64,000 nt of DNA from Branchiostoma belcheri (GCF_001625305.1 NW_017802813.1:291835-355834); one strand, 5' to 3'. Positions 1-15,100 are shown, numbered from the stretch's first letter. Notes: generated from the letters alone by a model not told the origin. Numbers and translations are program-made.

Positions 1-179
1 GCCAGGGCCGCCGGGAAAACCAGGCTCTCCTTTCGGGCCGGGGAATCCAGGTACTCCAGCCTCTCCCTTAGCACCAGGCAGACCCTGCCCACCAGGACCA
101 GTACCTCCGGGAAGACCAGGCTCACCCTTCTGTCCAGGGAAGCCATTACCACCGGGGGAGCCGGGACCACCAGGGCCAC
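1..179 (-). CDS. COL4A1-like: alpha1-like exon 26 (runs off window edge)
   Basis: At least 179 bp, entered in phase 1 after acceptor acccacag. It contains [16 protein letters not shown] and [16 protein letters not shown]. The exon is open at base 1, so its donor is not seen. The rest of the helix and the NC1 domain must lie to the left. Confidence 0.9.
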   Translation of the reverse strand, partial: MALVVPAPPVVMASLDRRVSLVFPEVLVLVGRVCLVLRERLEYLDSPARKESLVFPAAL

Positions 180-3100
180 CTGTGGGTACACAACAACAAC
201 AACAACAACAACAACTTCATATACAGAACAATGTATGGGGTCTTTAACAGCAATTCTAGCATAGGAAATGCATCTACTTTACACTTTCGAGAGTACACAA
301 TGAAACTGCATACTGGGTTCTTGTGTACCATCCTTAATTTACTGTATCGGGATTACCATATCGTACAAAGCTGACACTGCTGATTTTGACAAAATTCTGA
401 TAGTTGACACAAGGAAGACTCCATCTCTTACCAGGAAGTCCAGGGGGGCCGTTCAGACCAGGGGGACCGGGTGGGCCAGGCAGACCAATAGGACCAGGTG
501 GGCCTACCGTAGATGCACCGAAGGCAGGCTCTCCCTTAGCGCCTGGAAGAGGGACACAACAGAAAAAAAAGGTTTTTAATACAGTCTGTAAGACATCTTG
601 CACATATCTTTGCTGTTCTTACTGCAGGGCGTAGTTTATCACTCTTGGAATCCCAACACAATGTAGACAATCTGCACATAACTGATTAATGTGAACTAGC
701 CCCTGCGTTGGGAGTTGATCGCACTCTTGACAATGCGGAGACAGCCTGTCGAAGTCCATAATGCTACTACAGGTACTGTCTAGCATCCTGCATCAACCTC
801 ACCCCGTTACTGAAGGCAAAACAACTTTTAACAGAGAAGGAAGTCTGGAATGTCCTTACCTGGGAAGCCAGGAGTACCAGGGGATCCAGGGAAACCGGGG
901 TCACCTTTGGCACCTGGGGCACCAACCCCACCGCCTAGCGCTATACCGGGTGGTCCCATTGGGCCGGGTCCACCAGGGTTACCAGGGGCGCCGGGTCCTC
1001 CGTCAAAACCAGGGTTACCAGGTTCACCCTAACAAACCACAACAGTTCATTTAGTTCAGCTACATTCTGTAAAAAACTGCACAATTTGGGCAGCATTTAC
1101 ACTATGAACAGAAATGTCACACAATGAAAACAAGAAAGGTTGCATGCAGTCACTTATTGACAAGAGCAATTTCAACACGAAAAGTCCAATGCCCATATTG
1201 GCAGGTTAAAAATGCAAGGATTGTTGCTTGTCCCTAGAAGGTTTAATTACATCGTGGTCATGACACACACCTTAGCTCCAGGGAAGCCAGGAGTTCCAGG
1301 TGGTCCAACCAGTCCACCAATAGCATCACGGCCAGGCTGACCAGGGGAGCCAGGAATACCAGGGTCACCCTTGGGTCCGGGGAAACCAGGAGTTCCCGCT
1401 ACGGCAGGAACGAAGCCAGGTTCACCCTTCACACCAGGGAAGCCAGGGGCGCCAGGACGACCAGCAGGGCCCTAGTAACAAACAAACAAACATCAAACAA
1501 ACAAAAAAAACATCACAACAGGCAACATTCTTGAGATATGAACATGGACACACTTACACTAGCAACATTATGTAATAGTTTTGAAAATGACACATGGCCA
1601 TTTCAAATTCTTAAAATTAATGAGATGCCTCATGTAGCTTGATTTGGGGCTTTGCATACACCTTAAGAATGAAATGATGACCAAAATGTGCAATATCAGA
1701 CAGATATTCACATCCAAGAAATTTAAGGCTGGCAAACTGTTATAGCATTGGATCCTGCAACATTGCATGCAGGGTATGCTGTTAACCCATGGGAGTGTCA
1801 CCCACCGGTGGTCCATCCAATCCTCTTCCTCCAGGGAATCCGGGTTCACCCTTGGCACCAGGGAAGCCAGGAGTGCCAGGCTGTCCTCCTCCTACAGTCG
1901 GGCCGGGTGGGCCAGGGAAGCCACGGTCTCCTTTGGGTCCGGGGAAGCCAGGTGGGCAGCCGCCGCATGGTTCTCCCTTTGGACCTGTGGTGTAATTGTA
2001 GCTTTTGTTAGGGGACAAAAATTGTATCATTTCTGATGACTTGAGAGTCAACAGATAGAGTATCTGCAGCTACATGCAAGTCCTAAAAAATAGGATTCAT
2101 GTGACGTAACGGTAGAGCGTTCGACTCAGAACCAAGAGGTCATGGGTTTGAATCCTGCTAAGTCGACAACTTTATGCACTTGTGAAAGACGTAATACACG
2201 ACTAATCTAACTTTGCTCAGGTTAAAATGAGTATGCCAAAAGGATCATTATCATCATCGTGGGTATTAAAGGAAAACCAAACCAAAAAGTAACACCTGAG
2301 GGAAAGAAAGCTTACCAGGGAATCCAGGTGTTCCAGCTCCTCCGGGGAGACCAGGACCGCCGGGGCGGCCGGGTTCACCAGGGGGACCCATGGGGCCCTG
2401 TGGTCCAACTCCTCCAATAGCCTGACCAGGGGCACCAGGCAGACCTGAAAAGGGAAGAAAACATCTTTAAAATTCTCAACAATTCACAACAATATCTCTG
2501 CAATCACAACTGGCAACAGCAAGGAGAAAGTATGTCAAGAAAAAGGTCAAATTCAGCACATGAACAGCACTATATCTTCGAACTCACCACAACTGACTTG
2601 AGAATGCTTTCAACACAATTACCACGCAGATAGATGACTCACCGGGTGCACCAGGGTTTCCTCTCTCTCCCTTAGCGCCGGGGAATCCAGGACCGCCAGG
2701 GCGTCCAGGTGGACCTACACCGCCACCCATAGTCGCTCCGGGCGCACCAGGTTCTCCCTTAGCGCCGGGGAATCCGGGGCCACCAGGGGGACCCATGGGT
2801 CCGTCACGTCCAGGGGCACCTGTTGTTATACACAAGTACATCTTTTAATACTCAACTCACACACCCAAACCAGTGGCTCTGACCACTAGAAAGCTGCAAA
2901 CTACAGAGTTTAGGAAAACAGGCCGGTTTTATGTCTGTGTACTGCTGTTCTAAAGAGTCATGTTGCATCACTTTTTTCAAATCTTGCAGCATTGTGACAT
3001 GTTTCCACAACTGTTTAAATGTTCCTGGTGGAGAATAAAGTGAAAACAGCAAGTACGTCCAATGTATCCAGACTTCCAGTATTAGCAGCATAAACAGTGT

Positions 3101-6100
3101 GATGAGATTGTACCTGGGTTTCCAGGGGGGCCAGGGAAGGATGCACCACCAGTTGCAGGGCGGCCAGGCGGGCCAGGAGTACCAGCGGGTCCGGGGTAAC
3201 CCTTGGGGCCGCCGAAGCCGGGGAGACCAGGCTCTCCCTTCTGTCCAGGGAATCCAGCACCACCAGGGTTGCCTGGCGCACCCTGAGGTCCAGGAACAGG
3301 CCTGCCACCAACTGAAGCCGTACCCTACAAGATGGGAGATACAGACATTTGTTACTTCCTACATGTACATGTACAGACTGTGTAAATAATAAGAAGTACA
3401 ATATCAGGAATGTTTATCAGACATTGTTGTCTTGCAAACCAACCTCAAAATATATGTTACTACATTTCCATTGTTATGTTGGCTTAAGGAGAAAGAGACA
3501 TACAAAGTCATCTACTTACAGGTGATCCACAATATCAGAAATGCTTCCCAGACAATGTACAAATCTAATTGGTAAATGACTCCCCTCTTCTCCCTTTTCC
3601 TCTCTAGCGACTTTTACTTGAACCAACCTCAAAATATATACAACATCACAAGTAAATTGGCTACAGGAGGGTGAGATATTCAAAGTCGTCTAGTTACAGG
3701 TGCTCCAGGTGCTCCAGCCCGTCCAGGCACGCCAGGTTCTCCCTTCTGTCCAACAAAACCAGGGCCGCCAGATCCACCAGGCGCACCAGGGTCACCTTTT
3801 TGTCCCTAAGAGGAGAATATTATACTTGTCTTAGAAGAACAGCAGGACTTGCAACTTAAGGTTCACAATATGAAAAACAACATTAACAACAATCCACCTA
3901 GACCACACAACAGAGACAATATCGGTAGCTGAATCACAGACATCTAAATACAAAGCATGCACTGAAGCAGCAGGCAGATGTTTTTTAAACAAAAATTCCA
4001 TTTTAAAATTGCATCAAAACAAATACATGTACTAGAGGCTTTTCGTGAGAAACCTTAATACAACTGGCCAATATTTATGTCCATCTAATGTAAGTGTAAA
4101 CCAGTTATCCTCAAGGGAAAGAGGAAGCAAGTGAATAACGTTTTAACAACACAACTCCACACCACACCTACTGTGAGAGGTGCCTAAAGACAGGGACTGG
4201 TGCTACTTACGTTGAAGCCAAAAGGTCCAGGGGGTCCAGTTTGGCCAGGCAGACCCTGTGAGTGAACGAGGACAGACACCGTGAACGTGAACATTTCACA
4301 TCAACACATCTACCCTTTACTCACATTAAAGCCAAAAGGTCCTGGCGGCCCATCCTTGCCAGGCTTACCCTGTAGGTAAATAGTTAGATCAGGCACCCAT
4401 GCATTCATGCATTATATGAGCAAGAAAAATTGTTCAACATCCCTGTACATATCAAAATGTAACATCATTTTATCATTTTGTACATGGTGCTGAGACAGGT
4501 TGTTGTGTTAAAATACAAATATGTATGTAACACCCATTATGTTTGCATTCTCACTTAACTAGTCACATGGAGAATAACCAAAAAGTTAGAGAACATCAAA
4601 TGCATATCATTTGGACACAGTATATTCAGAAGGAAAAGAAAAAAAGTCATGCCACTTAGTCAGTATTAGTCCACTCCTGTAATTGAAAAAGGAGTAGTCA
4701 TCTAGCTTTCCAGGGCAGAACTATAGTGCATGTTTCACAAATACAAATGTACATGAATGACATACTCAGTTTCCTTAACGAAGAAGTTACAACATTCATA
4801 TTACCTATTAGTGAAAAATTCAATTGTTTTTAATGTTGCAAAGAATGGTTGTTATTCAAGGGAATAACTCAGGGAACACTAACAAATCTTGCCAATGAGT
4901 TAATATCAGCCACCAAGAAAAGTTCAAAGGCCTCAAAGATAATGCCATTAAGTGTAAAACTGATTTTGTCCATGCTAATTACTATTCATGAGCAAGATCA
5001 CAATGAACTCCAGGAACAGACAAGCTCGGTACTTACAGGTGGTCCGGGGATGCCTGGTTCTCCCTTCTGGCCCATACCGCCGACAGCTCCAGGTAGGGGC
5101 GCTGGTCCTGATATTGTCTACAGTTCCAGAATAAACCATTGTTTACACGAGGACAACAACATACAGTAGTTAACTTACAGGACTTCCCGGGCGGCCAGGT
5201 TCACCTTTTTGCCCTCTTTGCCCCTGGGGTGTCGGGTAGCCAGGACAGCCCACTGGACAGCCATAAGGGCAACCAACAGATGGACAGCCGCCTCCTGACT
5301 GTATGCAGGAGAATCAAACATCAAGTGCAACCTGTCATGCAACAATGCCTCCAGGACAATCGGGGTACAATTTGGGGACTACAGCTAAGTCATAGTACCT
5401 CTGTCAGTAACTTTGTATATGAGGTTAAAACATAATGTCAATTGAGTTGAGTTTGTTGTCATAGTACTTCTGTCAGTAACTTTGTTACAAATCCAAGATA
5501 TGAGGTTAAAACATGTCAATTGAGTTGAGTTTGTTAAATGCTGGTAAATTAAGTCGGGACTGTGCGGTGTATGGCCTTTAATTCTGTGATGGGCTGTGGT
5601 CTTGTGATTGGTGCTTTCACAATTGAACAAGTATGCAGAGGAACTAGTCTGAAAACAGGAGGTATGTCTTATGGACCTTTCTTCAGATTGTGGCCATTGT
5701 GGATTTCAGCATTTGTCAAAAACCAAACAAAGTTTCACAAATCTTGTTTCCTTCCAAAATCCAAAATCAATAAGGAGTTTTGATGAAGATGCAATGTCCA
5801 AAACATCAGGTGTGGAAACAATATAATAATAACCATGCCTGGCTTACGATTGATATACATGTAATTACAGTTCATTTAGAACCACTTGTCAGAAGATATG
5901 CACAGTGTGTAGTCGTGTGTAACATGTTGGATGTCAGAATCATTGTCACAACAACAAACGTTAGCAGGGCCAACACAGTTACGAACAAAAAGCCAGCAAT
6001 AGCCTGATCATTTGCCTTTCACAAAGCTTGCCAACTTTTACGAGCATATAACACAGTCTGAATGGTAGACAATGACAGGCACGACAATGACACGTGACAG

Positions 6101-9100
6101 TTTTACACATGTAAATGATTAATGATGGCCATTGTTAGATGATCAGATGATCTCTATGATAAAAAATGTACTTGACAGATGGAAATGCCAGATGTGACAG
6201 AAACAAGGTTTAACTTTGTACGAATTATGGTCCTCTACACCATTTAGCTTCTTATGTAACACCAGGAAACATTTGTGAAATGAAAACTCTCAATTTCTTA
6301 CTTGGGTGAAAACATTAATGTGATAAGTTTTAGTACATGAAAAATTTTGTACAAACTAAATAAATATCTTAAAAAAAAACTAGATCAAGCTCTTTCAATT
6401 TTGACAAATTGTTAACAAGCAAACATGGCTCAAATCATGATCAGCCAGGATATTTTCTTAGTGAAATCTTTCAGGAATGTTTAAGTATTTCTTTTAAACA
6501 AATAAATCTTTTGTTTTAGGACCCCTGCTTCAATTAAACTTCTACCAGGAAGGAAATTCCATCTTTTGGAGAGGGGTACATGAGGGGAGGCATTGTGTAA
6601 TAATTAATGATGACAGCTGGTTGCAGTTGATGTTGGATGCTTGCCCGGGAGCCGTATACATAAGCCACTACAAGCTAGGACAAAGCCATGCACTGGCGCC
6701 AGCAGGACACTTCTCTGCGCTAGAAAACTGGAAAAAGCAGACATCAAGCAAACATAAAGCTCAGACAGTCATGTGCGTTTGGGTATTTCATTCCTAATAC
6801 TACTTGACAAATATCTGTATCTGTTTAACACATCAGCTAAATCATTGTAATATCTGACACAGGTATGTTACAAACAACAAACCTGACATGTTATGTCTCA
6901 CAATCACATAAATGGACAGCAATGTTTTCAACCTTTTCTCTTACCTTCCTTAAAAAGATAGTTGCCTTGGCTACCTTTGATCAAGTGTGCATTTTAAAAC
7001 TTAAGAGTTAGAGACAGTTCAGTAGCTTTGTCACATCTGTATTTTGTACCATGTCTTACAAGTCAAACAACAGGACGTTTAGTGTCAATTGTGATGATGT
7101 ATGCACTTACGGCACCAGGGGGTCCGGGCAGGCCTGGCTCTCCCTTCTGGCCTTGGAAACCAATGGGTCCCTGAAAACACACAACATTGTTACAATTATG
7201 TCACATGCTAATTATTTACCTGCGTACAAGATTTCAATAGATTGACAGGAGAAACAAGAAACATTCATTCCCAATGTTGAAAAAGTACAAGGTGATCATG
7301 AATGAAAAATATTCTATGGTCCTTTACTGTGGCATTTTGTAGTCATCTTTTGGTAAAAACACGTAACAAAGTTGCATTGTCATGAAATATGTAGAATACA
7401 AATACTTACTGCTGCTCCTGGTTCACCCTTTTGTCCTTGTGAGGGCTGAAATGGTTTTTGGGAAAAAGAACAGAAAAAGAAAGTTACCAACTAAGCTTTA
7501 AGAAATACCATTCACAGTCTATACCATTTTGCTTCAGCATTTGTAAGCCTGTTAAGATAGAAATCATAAATCTAAAAGTCTCTGCATAACCAGTACCTAG
7601 TATGTATACAGTACATAGTATGTAGATTTTTCATGGTTGTCTTGTACCTTTGAAAAAAGACTACAGACTAGAGCCATTTGTGTAAACTAAAATGCAATAA
7701 AACTTACGAAGATTTGTCCGGGGAGTCCGACTTGCTCTCCTAGAATGCCAGGGGGTCCAGGTGGGCCGGGTAGACCACTCTCTCCCTTCGCTCCCTTTGG
7801 TCCTTGGAAGCCCAAGCCCATGTCACCCTTCTCTCCTTGGAAGCCTCTAGGTCCAGGGAAACCCTAGAAAAAAAAAAAAAAAAAGAAACGAAATGCAACT
7901 CAGTTTCTAATTCATGCTGCTTGAGAATGGTACTTAACTTCTTAATGACCAAAAAAGGCATAAGAAAATTGAAATTTGGTTCACCTTTTGGCCTTGAACT
8001 CCAGAATCTCCTTGTGGTCCAGGAAGTCCGTTAAGTCCAGGTGGGCCCTGCGATAATAAAGAACATTTCATTTCAGGTCTCTCTGTAACCATCATAATCA
8101 AATAAGTACCACCAAGTACAGGTACTAGAGGAATTTGAAGAGCCATGTTGAGGGAAATTCATATGAAGTTGACAAGTACTTACAGGTAGTCCGTTTCTGC
8201 CGACATCGCCTCTGTCTCCCTAAAAGCACAAAAAGTTTACTTGGTTTATGCTCAATTCTATCGTCATACACATGAATTTTGAAAGAAACGAAGTCGTATT
8301 TCCTTTAAGTGAACAAAATGGATCTGAAGCTGACGTAACATACCTTGATCCCTTCTCCAGCACCACCAGATTCACCTGGCTCACCCTTTGGTCCGTCAAG
8401 TCCAGGCAAACCCTGCAGACAAGGAAGGCAAGTATGTTTTAAAGCAAACGTCTCCGCCCCTGAGGTGTTGTCAAAATTCAGTAAGAATCAAAGAGAAGAA
8501 ACTGAGAAGCATGAAGATTATTTCTTTAAATTCTTACCGGATCACCAGATCTTCCTGCAGGGCCTGGTGTGCCTCTGGGTCCAAAATCTCCCTGTAAGAA
8601 ACAAGAGACACTTTAACAGGCTGCTTAAGGTTCACATAATGCTAAACGCAAGTGTCAAGTGAGTATCGATGTTCAAGAGTTGAATCAGGGGTTTTTTCAT
8701 CATATCAATTTTGTTACACATAACAAAACATCCTCTGAAAAGCTCTTTCCTGCATTGAGTGGCAAATTTTGCTGATAGGCTAACCTTAGTTTAATGACAT
8801 ATCTTTCTACATCTTTACATGCTGATTGTTTGAAGAAAAGTACATTTAAAGAGACTAATGTACAGTACTTGTTATGTTACATACTTTTGTTCCATTGCAG
8901 CCATCCAGTCCAGGGGGACCCATGGGTCCTTCCAATCCTGGCAGACCCTGAAAGTAGGAAAAATTAAATTAGGATACAAACACTACATGTACGTAGTAAT
9001 AGTAACCTTTACACAAGAATGCACTTACTAGCAAGACTGCATACAATACATTACAATAGACATGTAAAATTTCTATCAAAGCTAAATACAAAACACACTT

Positions 9101-12100
9101 ACTGGAATTCCTGGGACACCAGCAAAGCCTGGAATACCTTGTGCACCCTTCGTAAGGAAAAATAAAATTAACTTCAGTCATCAACATCAATCTCAAGCAT
9201 TTCAAGCAGTGATGCAATCCATAATGCATTTGTATTAGGCAAAAAGCTTTAACAATAGTCAAAATGTCAGAACAAAGCTAAAACATGGACTCACCCTGAT
9301 GCCCTTTGGTCCCATAGAGCCCTGATTTCCTCTTCCTCCCTGGATAAAATAAAAAACAAACATTTTCAGTTTTCAAGAATTACCTTCACACTCAGAGAGA
9401 CTAGCATTAATTTCAAAATATTTTGCTTATACATATATTCCTCAATGTATCTGTATGATACTTTGCGGCAAAGCTATTTCTGCTGGGAGGTAGTAATTTT
9501 CTTGTCAGTCAGTAGGTGTACAGCAAAATCATTAGGCCCGCTTTAGACTGGTGATCATAATGGCACTACTTCACTACCGGTGACAGTTGTCTTTAGACAC
9601 ATGGGTAGAAGCGCAGGGGGCCGCCCGTGGCCCGGGATATTGCACGTCAAAACGGCGGGGAAGAGCTGTTTATCTTCGTCTTGCCACAGCTCATGTTTTC
9701 AATGTTTGCTACCCACGTTTTCCAGCATACGAGACACCGTGTACTCGCCCAACAAAGAGGGAGGATGAGGCACATGCACAGGGCCAGGCAATAACCCGGC
9801 TTCTTCCCCACGCTGGTCGGGTGCTCCAGACCCTTCACTGGCCTTCTGCCATCCCATACGGAAATACAAATTCGACATTCAAAAAGGGATAGATATGTGG
9901 CACTCAGTGAAGTAAAAAATGGCACAGCAGAGCAGAAAGTTGTACAAGTTATGGGCTTGCCATCAGCGAAGTCTTTGCACACGAGGAGCCATCACGGCCC
10001 CCTGGATGAAGGGTAGTGGGACCGGCAGGTGTGGACATATCATTTTGTGAAAAAAAATATCACATGGCCCCTTTTATCTCTTTAGACCAGTAATGGTTGA
10101 ACATGCGACAGCTTTTTACCCATCACCAGTCTAAGTAAAGCGGGCCTTAGCTGGCTACATTTACAATCTTTGGCAGCAAGAACGTAACAAGTTACACTAT
10201 CTAGAGTATAGACAGCCAAAATAAGCAAAGTTTAATCCAGAAGTCTTTCCATGCCACATGTTACTGGTGGTTAGGAGTCAAAACAGGATTTTTCCTGGCT
10301 GTTTTTGATTAGCTAAGCTTTTCAGGAAATTGTGTTGGTAAATTAGCAATGCGGAGAGTTATATCAGTAACTAACATCAATTATGAATAGAAGATTTCTA
10401 CTTGCATAAGCCTGAAGCTAAAGAAGTAGTACATATGTTATTGAGTTACTCTCCTGAGAACTGTCCTGATTAAAAATCATTCCAAACACATGTGATTATG
10501 CAGTGACCATTTGGAAAGAGTTAAACAAATTGGTTTGATTGGGATAGCCAATTATTATGAGGTTTCTTAGAACAGCTTTAAGTCTACCAAGAAGACAACA
10601 TGAAGCACCTTTGCTCCTAAATATTTCAGTTCCACAAATCAAATGTCTCTTTATGTACATTGTACAAATCTTTGTGTTTGGTAGGAAGTTTATCATTATG
10701 TGCAATAATTCTAATATATACCAAAAATGAGATTATCCCTTGACTTATATACAAGACAGTCTGTTTTAAGGCTTCCTCTAGTAGTAGGGTTAGGCAAAAC
10801 ACATATGGTACTTTCTGCGATGTACAGAAGTAGGGTTAGTCAGCCAGGGGAAACAGTCCTGTCCTCCATGTCAGGAGGCTGCCTTTGGCTAGTTAGGCAA
10901 AAGTGTTCTCATCTTCCAGTTAATACATGGTTTCAATCATACAACTGACTATACAATTACATACTGAGTAAGATCACTCGAGATCTGTATTGTCTTTCTA
11001 ACACATTGCCTTCTCTTGAGAGCTTTCTTTTGTGAAAAGTGACTGCACTGCCTTGTGAATGTCTGCAAGACAGTGGCAATTCATTTGGGGGGTATAATAT
11101 TAATAATCTGCATATTCTACTTACAAGTTACAGTATCTTCTCCTTAAATAGAAAGGGAGGGTGTTGTGGGCTTGCATTTGTGCCAAGGTGTGTAATTTTA
11201 TTACAATGGTTCCAGTCTCAAGTAGATGGCTAGTTAGAAGGTGTGCATTCTGATGTCCAGAGTAAGTTGACATGCAGTCTTCTTATCGTGTCAACTGCTT
11301 GACCTTACATACAAATTTGGTGTTAGTTCATTACACCAGATTTCAGAGTAACATTTCGGCTTGACAAGGGGGTTCAACATTTGACCCCAACATGAGGTTG
11401 AGGCAACTTGATACAACAAAAAGAGAAAATACTGAAAAAGGTTTTCTTCATGTTGCATTGCATGTACAAGTAGCTGGTGACTAAATTGACAAGTATGTAA
11501 CTTTTACTTTTGAGTACACAGAAAGACCACTTTTGTTCATGTTGTGGTCTGTAATTGCACTGAAAGGTGTACCCTCAGTTCTGCCTGCAACCATAACCCA
11601 GGTTGCCACATCACCAGTTCCCAACAATCCTTTGGCCACAGGAAATAGGAAACATATGTCTGAGAGATATGCTGTGAATTCTATTGGAGATAAGACCTAC
11701 CCAGTCTGAGAAACTTGGGTAGTGTTCAATTAGGCCGAAATCCGAAACTTTGGGCTAAAAAGATTGGCTTTATAAATCTAGACTGCACTGGAAAGTTCAT
11801 CACAACTTCTTGTATTTTATTTTCCTGATAGAACCATGCAAGTAACTTTGCATGCAGCAAGAGCAAGCTCGTCTTTGCATGCAGCAAGAGCAAGCTCATC
11901 TTAGCATGCGGCAAAGGCTGACATCACCAAAACTACAGACTTCTTTCCAGAAGGTTTTTCTCTAAATGATCTCTTCTAGTGTGAAGTTACTGTATTCTGG
12001 ACACAACATGTAAGAATTGTTGTTGTCTTTACCACTAGTCCTTTTGGTCCGGGTGGTCCCTCTAGTCCTTGGAAGCCTGGTAAGCCGGGAGGTCCTTGTA

Positions 12101-15100
12101 GACCTGGTAGTCCTCTTTCACCCTACAGACAGACAACACACAATTAGTGATGCTCAGAAGTGCTCTTTAACAAGGTACGACATTTAACACAACTAAAACA
12201 AAGCTAAACTATACTGGTAACACTTTTTAAAAAAAGAATGGAGGATTGAGTTATGCGTCTACTAACCTTGATTCCTTTCGTTCCATTGCAAACACATTTT
12301 CCAGTACAGCCTTCACATGCCTGCAATGCACAGAGATGGAAATATTACAACACAAAGTAGGAGTTAACATTCTTATCAAAATGAAAACTTGATACACAGC
12401 AATTGATAATGATTCCACGCACATTACAAGTTTAAAACAAGTTACAGTCAACATTCATTTAACAGATCATCATCAATACTGTCAACTTCATCATAAACTA
12501 AAACATCATCAGTTGCAGTATGTTTGTGAAGCCCCGCGCATTCCTGAGACGAAGTGTAAGGAGAATTTTTAAGACCTTACAGCGAGAAGTTATTAGCCAT
12601 GTGTGGTTTTTGGTTGTAAGATTTATTTTACACAAGGACTGCATTTAGTTAAAATGAATAGATACAATGAGAATATGATTTCTCGTATATTAGCTGGATG
12701 AAAATTCTGATCTGGAACAAGTCTGCGTAGATCATGGGAAAGCATCTATGAATGTATGGCAGAACAAAACTAAAGAACAGAACCAGGATAATTTATATCC
12801 ATCCTAATCTGACCCAGCTTTCTGGTTATTTCAAATCCAAGCCCATTAGCATCACCCTGTTTGTAGGTCAGGGTTCTGGGACCTGTCAGACCACAGTGGG
12901 ACATACAGTTAACCTGGCCACTTTGGCCAGGCTGGGCTTACCAAAAGGGACTTCTTAGTACTGACACTGCCATCTGGGCTACAACCTTTTTTTTTCACTC
13001 TCTCCCTTTCCATATATATATATCTGTCTTTTCGCCACCTAGTCTCCCCTGAGCGTGCCCTTTTCCCTTCCTCTTTTCATTTCCATCTCTCTCTCTCCCT
13101 TTCTCTCTCTCTTTCTTTTTTTTCTGCCACTCAGGGCTCCAAGTTCGCCCGCACCGTGTTTGGGCTTTCTGTTGAAGTTTGTCCAGGGCTTGTGGTCTGG
13201 GAGCTTTAGCAGGCAGCACATCTATGTTAGCAGTAATAGGATGTACTCTACTATTTGAGTCTAACTGCCTAGCTTTGAAGAACCCTTCCCAAGCTGGGCT
13301 TACCAAAACTTCTTTCTGACACTGCAATCTGGGCATCTGAGTTCAAGCTTTCTGTTGAAGCTTCAGGCAGTTTGTCCAGGGCTTGTTTGCCTGGGGGTTT
13401 AGCGGGCAGCACATCTATGCTTGCAGTATTAGGGGACGTAGCTACATCTAGCTTTGAAGAACCCTTCCCTGGCTGCCTGTGAAATGTGCACAAGAGTGTT
13501 TCTGATTACCTCCTGACCAACAGACAGCAGGAACTGGGAGTGGGGCCAACAGGGGGCCACCAGGTTGATAAAGTGAAAGACACAATATTTGTGGCCAAAA
13601 GTAAACTGGAAACCTTGGCAGTGAACCATAGTGACCACCTGCAAAGATCAGTGGTCTAATGAACCCAGTTCTACTTCCCTCCTGCCTTCCTCTACAGTCC
13701 TTTGTGTAGCAAATCAAGTTGCCTTGGAAGATGTACTAGTAGATTATGGTGCATTGACACGCGCTGAACTGAAAAACCTTTCCTTCTAGATACTTATTTG
13801 AATAAAACCAAAAAAGGAAGGAAGATAGGGGCATCAACCTTTAACCTTTCCTAATAACTTCTGGCAAGTTCTGCTGAAAGATAGATGATAGCAGGGAGGG
13901 AGTTTAAGTAGGAACAGACTTAAGGGTCATGGTAACAAATGTTTTTTTTTTGTCCTTTGACTGTCCCACATTCAAAATAGAACTAACTTTTATTCCTGAT
14001 TTAGTGTGTTAAATCAACAGAAAGAAGAGATTCCTTAGTCAGTATATGGCGTCTTTCACAACATTACTTGTTTTTATGCACTTTAACTTTTACTACATAG
14101 TACCATACCACTGTAATAGCCTATCCTAAGGACGGTAAGAGGACTCCTAACTGGAGAAAATTGATGGAACAACTGGGCAACATGAATGACACTCCTGGTG
14201 CTGAAGGCATACCAACTCCAGTCATCACTTGGGAAACATAACACAAAAATAGCAACTTGAGAATCTTAATAGATCCATGGGATGTCAAAAAGGCCTCAAA
14301 CTAGAGATAAAGATCCAAGTTATCAACATATCCAGGAAGCAAGGCCGATAAGTTTCAAGACTGTGAGGCTGGAGACAAATCCTGCTATAGTTCTAGGCCC
14401 TGGGCACATTTCAACACAAAGGTTGCAATTAATGAGGGAATGACCATTGAGGACAAAGGTCTATGTTCATGTTCATGCATAACTCTTCATACATGTATAG
14501 GATGGCATATGCATGGTGGTATCTACCATGTAACATACTTTACAATGGTGCATGATATCTTGTCATGATTCTCCCTCACTTTCCACTGTCCAGAAAAGTT
14601 GGTCATTAGAGGCTTTAGATCCAAGTTGATCCGGAGGTTTAGCGGATTGTCATCCCGTGCTATGTAGAGGATTGCTGCTTGACTAATGATGGCCACAACA
14701 GAGATACCTTGGGTTCATCTATGAGCTCCTTGTAATCTTTTTGATAAGTTATCACTAAACCTGACCCAGTTTGGAGAATGATGGCACCAACAGCCTGTAG
14801 TAGGACTCTTTGAAATCTACAAACTCCACTGACAAGGACAGACTGATTAATGGCACCATAATCATATATTGGACTGACATAACAAAATGCCTTCCTTTCA
14901 ATCTTCTATGAGTATGAGGAAAAAGGTCTTAAACTACTTGTACAAGGCAAAGAAGAGCCAATGGGAAACTGGTAAGTATTGTTTGAACAATCAATTTTTT
15001 TACGTGATTCTCGTTGCCAATGTTGTCCTTTCAATGAACCAAGTTGGCTGATTGGTTAGTTTACGAGTTAGCATTACTTAATGAGAGGCCTTCATCAATT

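Noticed and set aside
404-634. Plus-strand Gly/Pro-rich frames opposite the left-gene exons (for example 404-634, 850-1032, 1789-1995).
   Set aside because: They are mirror images of the minus-strand collagen exons, since Gly-Pro codons read as Gly-Pro on both strands. Splice sites and register fit only the minus strand.
2096-2170. A functional tRNA gene.
   Set aside because: Box-like motifs are present, but the acceptor and anticodon stems do not pair; a SINE remnant fits better.
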